From contig NC_064820.1 of the NCBI RefSeq assembly GCF_024166365.1, forward strand, positions 53,917,501 through 53,981,500: DNA of 64,000 nt, read 5' to 3'. Source of the stretch: Elephas maximus indicus (Eukaryota > Chordata > Mammalia > Proboscidea > Elephantidae). The notes under the pieces were generated by a model, which worked only from the letters and a program-made list of their open reading frames with translations, was not told where the DNA came from and did no database searches. Shown here piece after piece: positions 56,768 to 64,000 of this stretch (positions are counted from its first letter, which is position 1; each line of letters begins with the position of its first letter). Position numbers and translations under genes: made by a program.

Positions 56768-57085
56768 CTGTTGTTGTTAGCATGATGACACACGCATAGT
56801 GAAATGCAGTGCTGCCCAGTCCTGCACTATCAGTTGCATATTGAACAATTGTTATCCATAGTATCTTAATTGACTGAGTTTTGGGCCTTTTTCTCTAGTC
56901 TACCTTAGTCTGGAAGGTCCGCTGAATCCTGTTCAGCATCACAGTTGAACACAATTACTGTTGGTTCAGCACCAAGTCCACCATTGACAGATGGGTAGTG
57001 GCTGTGCATGAGGTGTATAGACAAGGAATTGAACTTGGGTCTCCCGTGTTGAAGGCAAGAATTCACCAAATCACTAATACCTCAA
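56768..57085 (-). mobile_element. SINE with tRNA-Gly-derived head
   Basis: Second copy of the family at 34760-35135. Antisense tRNA-Gly landmarks: AAGGAATTGAACTTGGGTCT, CCCGTGTTGAAGGCAAGAAT, TCACTAATACC at the head end. Tail GTTGTTGTTAGCATGATGAC at 56769, RTE-like. Confidence 0.8.
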
Positions 57086-57317
57086 ATACATCTATTATAA
57101 TGGCTAAAATCCAAAACACTGGCAACAGGAACCCTCATTCATTGCTGGTGAAAATGAAAAATGGTATGGCCACTTAGGAAAATAGGATAACAGTTTATTA
57201 ACAAGTTAAACATTGTCTTACCATACAATCCAACAATTTCACTCCTAGGTATTTACCCAAATGAGTTGAAAGCATATGTCCATATAAAAAACATACACAA
57301 ATGATTGTAACAACTTG

Positions 57318-57868
57318 TGATCATTAAGACTGTGTATCAACTTGGCTGGGCCATGATTCTCAGTAGTATGGCAGTTATGACGTAGCTTGGCAGTCTTATG
57401 ATGATGTGATCACTTCCATGATGAGATTTGATATAATGTGATCACCTCCATGAAGGACTCTGCTGTGAGAAAAGGATTTTCCTTGGGGTTGTGGCCTGCA
57501 TCCAATATAGGTGAACTTTCTGGCAAGGCTAGTGGGCTTTTGCTTGCTCTGGATCCTGCAGGTGGCACCTGTTTACCTGACCTTGGTTCTTGGGACTTGA
57601 GCTAGCAGATTACCTGCCATCTTGTCTGCCGATCTTGGGATTCATTGATCTTCACAGTCTGTAAACCAGAGCCCTGCTGTCTGACTTGCCAATCTTGGGT
57701 TTGAAAGCCCCTGCAGGTACATGAATCAGGAGACGCATTCAGTCTGACCCACAGGCTTGGGAAGCTCCAGCCTCTACAACTGCATGAGCCGTTTCCTTGA
57801 TATAAATCTCCCTACATAGATATTTATACACTTTATTGGTTTTGCTTCTCTAGAGAACCCACCCTAAG
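57318..57868 (+). mobile_element. LTR-like element inserted in old L1
   Basis: It starts TGTGATCATTAAGACTGTGT, CAACTTGGCTGGGCCATGAT; middle AAAAGGATTTTCCTTGGGG; end TTGCTTCTCTAGAGAACCC, ACCCTAAGAT. Imperfect 6-bp flanks ACAACT / ACAGCT suggest a short target-site duplication. The start matches 14888-15120. Family not named with certainty. Confidence 0.65.
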
Positions 57869-58120
57869 ATACAGCTATATTCACAATTGCCAAAGATTGG
57901 AAGCAACCACAATGTCCTTCAGTAGATGAGTGAATAAGCAAATTGTGGCACATTCATACAATGGAATATTATTATTAGGCAATAAAAATAAATCAGTTAT
58001 CAAGGCATGAAAAGAAATGGAAGAACATTAAAATCATATTCATAAATGAAAGAATGCAGCTAAAAACACTATATACAGAATGGTTTCAGCTATATGATAT
58101 TCTGGAAAAGGCAAAAATAT

Positions 58121-58965
58121 GTTGTTATTGTTGTTAGGTGCCATCTAGTCAGTTCCGACTCATAGTGACCCTCTGTACAACAGAACCCTCTGTACAACAC
58201 TGCCTGGTTCTGTGCCATCCTAAAAATCGTTGTTATGCTTGAGCCCATTGTTGCAACCACTGTGTCAATCCATCTTATTGAGGGTCTTCCTCTTTTTCGA
58301 TGACTCCGTACTTTATCAAGTATGATATTCTTCTCCAGAGACAGATCCCTCCTGATAACATGTCCAAATTACATGAGACAAAGCAGTCTTACCATCCTTG
58401 CTTCTAAGGAGCATTCTGGTTACACTTCTTCCAAGGCAGATTTGTTCGTTTTTCTGGCATTTCACGGTGTATTCAATATTCTTCTCCAACACCATAATTC
58501 AAAGGCGTTAATTTTTCTTAGGTTTTCCTTATTCATTGTCCAGCTTTCATATGCATATGAGGCAATTAAAGCACCATGGTTTGGGTCAGGCACACTCTAG
58601 TCCTTAAAGTGATATCTTTGCTTTTTTTGACACTTGAAAGAGGTCTTTTGCAGCAGATTTGCCCAACGCAAATGCGTTGTTTGATATCTTGACTGCTACT
58701 TCCATGGACATTGATTATGGATCCAAGTAAAATGAAATCCTTGATAATGTCAATCTTTTTCTGTTTATCTTGATGTTGCTTATTGGTCCAGTCGTGACGA
58801 TTTTCGTTTTCTTTATGTGGAGGTGTGATCCATACTGAAGGCTGTAGTCTTTGATCTTCATCAGTAAGTGCTTCAAGTACTCTTCACTTTCAGCAAGCAC
58901 AATTGTGTCATATTGCAGGTTGTTAATGAGTCTTCCTCCAACCGTGATGCCAAGTTCTTCTTCAT
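58121..58965 (-). mobile_element. RTE LINE, 5'-truncated
   Basis: 3' end TTGTTATTGTTGTTAGGTGC at about 58121. Minus-strand pieces: AESEEYLKHLLMKIKDYSLQ, YGSHLHIKKTKIVTTGPISN, KINRKRL (58715-58900). A 16-bp tandem copy of CTCTGTACAACA-type sequence lies at 58171-58198. Truncated near 58965. Confidence 0.93.
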
Positions 58966-58969
58966 ATCC

Positions 58970-59890
58970 AATACCAATACAAGATGTTAATGACAGGGGA
59001 AACTGGGCAGGGGAAACGGGTATGTGGGAACTCTATTTTCTGCTCAATTTTTCTGTAAACCCAAAACTACTCTAAAAAATATTGTACCAAGCTCGTAGGA
59101 TATGTTTCAACTAACATTTTTTAAGGATATATAATTTATGAGACTTTTATCTAGAATAGATAATCACACCACTTAATCTTCATAGCAACCCTGTGAGATA
59201 AGTATTAATATCCCCATTTTATAGATAAGGAGCCTAAGTTTCAGAGGTTTTTTCTTTATACTCCAATGTTCCATTTGGTATGTTTCCACACCGTCTATCA
59301 CGTAATTACACACTTCTTTAATTTGGTTTCTAGCCGTTTGATAGATACGCATTTTGCTTACCCAACTGCAACTTAAAATTCTCAAAGATAGGGAGAATAT
59401 TTTCTATTGGTTTTATCTTCCCAGTAGATTTCATCACAGTGGTGGGCATATAGATGTTGACAAATAAAATGGATAAAACGATCATGTAGGAAAGGGGAAA
59501 TGCATCCCAAAACTGGGAGCAGAATATGACCCTTTGTAGAAGTCATAAAATTCCACCTCATATCCTCCAGGGAATGGATACAATCACCTAAGAACTCAGG
59601 ATCTACTTACATATCTGCTCTGTCTCAAAGCTAGTAATTGCCATAATGCAATTCTCTCTTCTTTGGGATTCCTTGAGGGCACAAAAATATGGATTGCTGT
59701 ACTGGATGCCCTCCCCTATATTTTTATATATTTTGCTAATTGTTCACATTTTATGCTGTTCTTATCCCCACTCCAAGTGATAACAAAGCCTTAGGAAAAT
59801 AAAAGAGGGAGCTTCTCCTCTCAAAAAGATTGACTATCACTGGTGAAAGTTATCTCCTCATATTTTCATCTTGGTTCTATTTCTTTTTTT
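58970..59890. other. Mostly unique noncoding DNA
   Basis: Contains a short antisense MIR piece at about 59155-59260 (ACTTAATCTTCATAGCAACC, CCCATTTTATAGATAAGGAG). No gene. Confidence 0.5.
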
Positions 59891-60690
59891 TTAAATGTTG
59901 CCAAGAAATAATACACTTATCCGTGGAGGTAAACGTGCTGACACACGGAGCAAGAGTGCCTTCCAGCCAATGTTTACTAGTGGAAAGAGGTGCCTCCAGG
60001 CACTTATCGGTGGAGCTACAGAGCTTTGGAAAACGCCCCCGCATGGCAGACATGGGCAGAGAGGCCCGAAGGGCCAAGAGGCCAAGGAAGCAGAAAGCAA
60101 AGCTGAAAAGGAACACAAAAAGCAGAGTTGCCTCAGTCTCAAAGTGTGTTAAAGCTCTGGGGTTTCAAAGGGTGAAGCCATAGTCTCTGGTGTTTCTAAG
60201 GGAGGACTCATCACTCAGATGGACTAGGAGAATGGTGGGTGCACCTAAAGCCTAAGAAACAGAGTTGATGTCCCAGTGGGCCTGGAAGGCCGAGCTGAAG
60301 CCTAGGGCCAAGAGGCTTCCACTCAGAATACAGAGAGTGTGCCCAATACCTAGAACCTGGAGGGCAGGTCCTTTGTGTAAATGGTCTCAGAGAACAGAGG
60401 ATTATTTTCAAAGCCTTGAGAGCTAATGTAATGTGATCTGCTGACTTGCTTGGTAACTGTTATGCCTTCTTTCCCTATAATTTCTCCCATTTGTAATGGA
60501 AATGTCTAGCTTGTGCCTGTTCCACCATTGTACTTTGGAAGTAGATAATTTGCATTCCAGATTTCACAAGTGAGGAAGAATTTTTGGATTTTGGACTTGG
60601 AGTTGATTTAAGACTTGTGCTATGATATGACGGGGTGAATATATTTTACATGAGGCAAGGACATGAGTTTTGGGGAGCCAAAGGGTATGA
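59890..60690 (+). mobile_element. MaLR (ERVL-MaLR) internal region, 3' part
   Basis: Landmarks shared with the 3' internal part of primate THE1/MST-type MaLR elements: TTTCTCCCATTTGTAATGG (60480), CCATTGTACTTTGGAAGTAG (60525), ACTTGTGCTATGATATGA, GGACATGAGTTTTGGGGAG (60659), directly followed by the 3' LTR. The open frames at 59830-60183 encode a Lys/Arg-rich stretch that I read as decayed internal sequence. No gag or pol domain is visible, as usual for MaLR. No 5' LTR is present upstream. Confidence 0.75.
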
Positions 60691-61162
60691 TGTCATAGAT
60701 TGAATTGTGTCCCCCAAATGTATGTGTATCAATGTGGCTAGGCCATGATTCCAATTAATGTGTGATTGTCCACCATTTTGTCAACTGATGTGAGTTTTCC
60801 AATGTGTTGTAAATCCTACTTCTATGATATTAATGAGGTGGGATGGGCGGCAGTTGGCAGGACTCAATCTACAAGATTGGATTGTGTCTTGAACCAATCT
60901 CTTTTGAGATATAAAAGAGAGAAGTGAGCAGAGAGACAGGGGGACTTCATACCACTAAGAAAGGAGTTCCAGAAGGAGAGGGCATCCTTTGGACCTGGGT
61001 TTCCTTCACAGAGGACTCCTAGTCCAGGGGAAGATTGATGACAAGGACCTTCCTCCAGAACCAACAGAAAGAGAAAGTCTTCTGCTGGAGCTGATGCCCT
61101 GATGGACTTCTAGCCATCTGCTTATGGTATTACTGTTACAGCAGCACTAGATAACTAAGACA
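60691..61162 (+). mobile_element. MaLR 3' LTR
   Basis: TG...CA ends: TGTCATAGATTGAATTGTGT at 60691 and ATAACTAAGACA at 61151-61162. Internal landmarks: GGCTAGGCCATGATTCC, GATATAAAAGAGAGAAGTG (TATA-type box), GGGAAGATTGATGACAAGGA. Its partner at 61191-61698 is inverted. Confidence 0.88.
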
Positions 61163-62660
61163 GGTGTTTACCTTTGTTTTGTTGCCTACATGTCTTAGTC
61201 ATCTAGTGCTAAAAAAAACTATGGCAGAAATACTACAAGCAGATGGCTTTAACAAAGAGAAGTTTATTCAATCACAGTCTAGTAGGCTAGAAGTCCAAAT
61301 CCAGGGCATCGGCTCCAGGGTAACGCTTTCTCTCTTGTCAGCTCTGGAGCAAGGTCCTTGTGATGCATCAGTCTTCCCTTGGTCTGGGAACATCTCAGCA
61401 CATGAACCTCAGGTTCAAAGGACAAGCTCTGCTTCTGGTGCTGCTTTCTTGGTAGTATGAGGCCCCCCCCATCTCTCTCCTTGCTTCTTTCTTTTATATC
61501 TCAAGAGACTGCCTCAAGACACAATCCAATCTTGTAGATGGAGTCCTGCCTCACTAACACAACTGCCACCCATCCTCCCTCATAAACACCATAGAGGCAG
61601 GATTTACAGCGTATAGAAAAATCACACAATACCAGGAATCACGGCCTACCCAAATTGGTACACACATTTTTCGGGGACACATAATTCAATCCATCACACT
61701 ACACAAGGCATTCAACTGGGTGGATCATAACAAATTATTGATAACATTGTGAAGAATGGGAATTCCAGAACACTTAGTAGTATTCATGTGGAACCTGTAC
61801 ATAGACCAAGAGGCAGTTTTCGAACAGAACAAGAAGATAGTACCTGGTTGCCAATATGAAAAATTTTGTGCCAGGGTTGTATTCTTTCACCATGCTTATT
61901 CAATCTGTATGCTGAGCAAATAATCCAAGAAGCTGGACTGTATGAAGAACAGGGCATCAGGATTGGAGGAAGACTTGTTAACAATCTTGCTTGCTAAAAG
62001 CAATAAAATCCTGACAACTGGACCAATAAGCAACAACATGATTAACAGAGAAAAGACTGAAGTTGTTGAGGATTTCATTTTATTTGGATCCACAAACAAT
62101 GCCCATAAAAGCAGCATTCCAGAAATCAAAAAACATACTGCCTTGGGCAAATCTGCTGCAAAAAACTTCTTTAAAGTGTTCAAAAGTAAAGATGTCACTT
62201 TGAGAACTAAGGTGCATCTCTGATCCAAATCATGATGTTTTCAATTGCCTTGTATGCATGCGAAAGTAGGACAGTGAATAAGGAAGACTGAAGAAGAATT
62301 GCTGAATTTGAATATTGAATATACCATTGATTTCCAGAAGATTGAACATCTTCCAAAATCTGTCTTGGAAGAAGTACAGTCAGAATACCCCTTAGAAGTG
62401 AGAATGTCAAGACTTAGTCCCATTTACTTTGGACATGTTATCAGGAGGGACCAATCCATAGAGAACGACATCATGCTTGGTGAAGCAGAGGGTCAGTGAA
62501 AAAAGAAGAAAACCCTCTACGAGATGGATTGATACAGTGGCAACAACCATGGGCCCACACAGCAATGACTGTGATGATGGTGTAGGACTGGGGAGTGTTT
62601 TGTTATGTTGTACAAAAGGCCACTATGAGTCAGAATCAGCTCGATGACACCTAACAACAA
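61163..62660 (+). mobile_element. RTE LINE split by a solo LTR
   Basis: The RTE reads GGTGTTTACCTTTGTTTTG (61163), is interrupted by the LTR at 61191-61698, and resumes ACAAGGCATTCAACTGGGTG (61701). Translation downstream gives KKHTALGKSAAKNFFKVFK and SKDVTLRTK, then EDIMLGEAEGQ-like codons, and the 3' end GTCAGAATCAGCTCGATGAC, ACCTAACAACAACA (62629-62660). Frameshifted. It begins right at the end of the MaLR LTR. Confidence 0.92.
61186..61703 (-). mobile_element. Solo MaLR LTR with 5-bp target-site duplication
   Basis: The LTR occupies 61191-61698: TGTCTTAGTCATCTAGTGCT start and AATTCAATCCATCACA end on the plus strand. CTACA flanks it at 61186-61190 and 61699-61703. It interrupts the RTE reading frame and lies tail-to-tail with the LTR at 60691-61162. 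Confidence 0.95.
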
Positions 62661-63060
62661 CATTGATGATTTTCCCTTTATTCAGAAAACAGGAAAGAGA
62701 GAAAGAAGAATGGAGACTCCAGTCTCTTCCAGATATTAGAGAGTGGAGAGCACAAGGCGTGGACATGATCGTGAAGTTACCATTTATTCAGCTGAGAATG
62801 TGCCAGGCACTACCAAGCACTTTATAGGCATTGATCCTTTTAATATTCCTATATGTTAATATCTATATGTTTACAGATTAGGAAACTAAGGTAAAGAGGG
62901 ACTGGGTAACTTGCCAAAGGTAGTACAGGTAGTGAGTCACTGATCAAGAATTTTGGGAGAAGATGCTATAATTAAAATTACAATGCCTGAAAATCAAGGT
63001 CTAAGTCAGTTCCCCTGAATGCACCCTCCATCTCCTAAATAAATTGAGAATATGTGGGTC
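62661..63060. other. Noncoding DNA with a MIR piece
   Basis: Antisense MIR at about 62790-62960: GAATGTGCCAGGCACTACC, AAGCACTTTATAGGCATTG, GGTAACTTGCCAAAGGTAG. The remainder is unassigned. Confidence 0.7.
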
Positions 63061-63061
63061 C

Positions 63062-63280
63062 TATGAATGCATCAGAAGTCCTGGTGGTGCAGTGATTAAG
63101 CACCCAGCTGTTAACCCAAATGCTGGTGATTCTAACCCACCAGCCACTCCAGGGGATAAAAATGTGGCAGTCTGCTTCCATAAAGATTAAAACCTTAGAA
63201 GTCCTATGGGTTTCTCTGTACTTTAGGGTTTTTATGAGTCGGAATCAACCCGATGGTAATGAGTTTGGTTTATGAATGCA
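63062..63280 (+). mobile_element. Full-length AfroSINE with target-site duplication
   Basis: AGAAGTCCTGGTGGTGCAGT head at about 63073, AACCCACCAGCCACTCC, AATGTGGCAGTCTGCTTCC, ATGAGTCGGAATCAACCCGA tail to 63270. TATGAATGCA flanks it at 63062-63071 and 63270-63279. Confidence 0.93.
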
Positions 63281-63544
63281 GTAGGTTTCTTTCCATTGGA
63301 TTTTGGTCTACCAGTGCTTTTTTACAGTCCTTGGTTTAGCCCTTTCTGCACCCAATTATGTTCTGCTTTGAATTTTTTTGTTGATACCATGTGTTTTCAA
63401 TAATGGAAGCATGCTGAATGGAGTGTGTCTGAATTTTTGGTAGGTAGTATGGATTTTTTTTTTCCTGCCACCTCCCACAAGCCTACTCTTAGACACAGAG
63501 GGACATTAGTTGTCCCACTAATTCTACCCCAGAGTCTACTGGTA
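63281..63544. other. Unique noncoding DNA
   Basis: Nothing recognised. T-run at 63456-63464. Confidence 0.4.
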
Positions 63545-63712
63545 CTTAAAAAAAAAAACCCATTGCTGTCGAGTTGATTCTGACTCACAGCGGCCCTATA
63601 GGACAGAGTAGAACTACCCCATAGAGTTTCCAAGGAGCGCCTGATGGATTCAAGCTGCCGACCTTTTGGTTAGCAGCCATAACACCTAACCACTATGCCA
63701 CCAGGGTGGTGC
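63545..63712 (-). mobile_element. Full-length AfroSINE
   Basis: A-run, then CCCATTGCTGTCGAGTTGAT, CTCACAGCGGCCCTATAGG, TTTCCAAGGAGCGCCTGATG, TTTTGGTTAGCAGCCATAAC, TATGCCACCAGGGTGG head end. Confidence 0.94.
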
Positions 63713-64000
63713 ATAGGCATACCAAATAAAAATTTTCAGAATTTCTACTTTTCCTACCAAAAGGTACATACTGTAAAAACAGTAATTTGCAGTGCATGCC
63801 CTTTTTTCCAGTTTCAAACAGTTATAAAGGCCCTCTTAACAGCTGCATGTGCTGTCAGTGGGAAAACAACTTTCCAAGAAACCCGAGAGGCAGAGAATGT
63901 TGGTGGGCAACCATATATCCCAAGGGTGATGAAGTTAAAGTGTCATACAGACATAGCCTTTAACCAAAAAAAAAAAAAAAAAAAGAGAGAGAGAGAAGGA
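63713..64000. other. Noncoding DNA ending in A-run and (GA)n
   Basis: No gene. The last 40 bases are an A20 run followed by GAGAGA repeats. These could be the tail of an element that continues outside the window. Confidence 0.5.

Larger units (their letters stand above)
56505..58118 (+). mobile_element. Old L1 (L1M-like), interrupted twice
   Basis: Three parts in L1 order. 56505-56766: AACAGACACCTCACCAAAG, AACTGCAAATTAAAATGTG. 57088-57317: AATGGCTAAAATCCAAAAC, CACTCCTAGGTATTTACCC. 57869-58118: TATTCACAATTGCCAAAG, ATTCATACAATGGAATATT. A tRNA-Gly SINE and an LTR-like element split it, and an RTE abuts its 3' end. Confidence 0.88.

Noticed and set aside
59830-60183. 117-codon plus-strand ORF with a Lys/Arg-rich C-terminus, as a possible small nuclear protein gene
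   Set aside because: It lies in DNA that reads as MaLR internal sequence running directly into its 3' LTR. The overlapping frames are equally open, and no conserved domain is seen.

Overview
The window is AT-rich mammalian nuclear DNA from an afrotherian, most probably a paenungulate such as an elephant. The evidence is the repeat content: dozens of AfroSINEs, many copies of an RTE/BovB-type LINE of the RTE1_LA type, and L1 3' ends with the afrotherian-style 3' UTR. I cannot separate elephant from manatee or hyrax by reading alone. I find no intact protein-coding gene, no rRNA or functional tRNA gene, no CRISPR array and no bacterial features. The longer open reading frames are decayed LINE proteins, LTR sequence or chance ORFs.

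Layout. Positions 1-9000 hold four RTE copies (one inverted at its 5' end), a MaLR-like LTR, L1 and L2 fragments. Positions 9000-20000 are mostly unique DNA. They contain a compact RTE derivative (5' UTR joined to 3' end), an L1 3' region, a MER5-like element, an LTR-like fragment and a 96-bp near-perfect inverted duplication. An almost complete but dead RTE (endonuclease plus reverse transcriptase) lies at 20.2-23.1 kb. Positions 24-38 kb are the densest SINE zone, with nested, truncated, clustered and duplicated-insert copies, a tRNA-Gly-headed SINE, two adjacent RTEs and a MITE-like element. An L1 with three SINE insertions fills 37.5-39.7 kb, followed by a decayed processed copy of the 3' end of NCOA4 on the minus strand. 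Positions 44-56 kb are largely unique, with scattered MIR, L2 and MaLR-like remnants. Positions 56.5-63 kb hold a nested stack: an old L1 carrying a SINE and an LTR-like element, then RTE, then an MaLR internal region with its 3' LTR, then another RTE split by an oppositely oriented solo LTR.

The elements interact as parasites of parasites. The 3' ends of the SINEs resemble the 3' end of the RTE LINE, which fits mobilisation of the SINEs by RTE enzymes. The most unusual items are the 95/96 inverted duplication at 19744-19943, the compact RTE derivative at 10924-11308, the twin-priming-like RTE at 5139-6394, the dimeric SINE at 43952-44187, the tail-to-tail LTR pair at 60691-61698 and the NCOA4 pseudogene. 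I see no new multi-gene system. Repeat family names come from recall of consensus features and were not checked against a library; most boundaries are good to about 10-20 bases.
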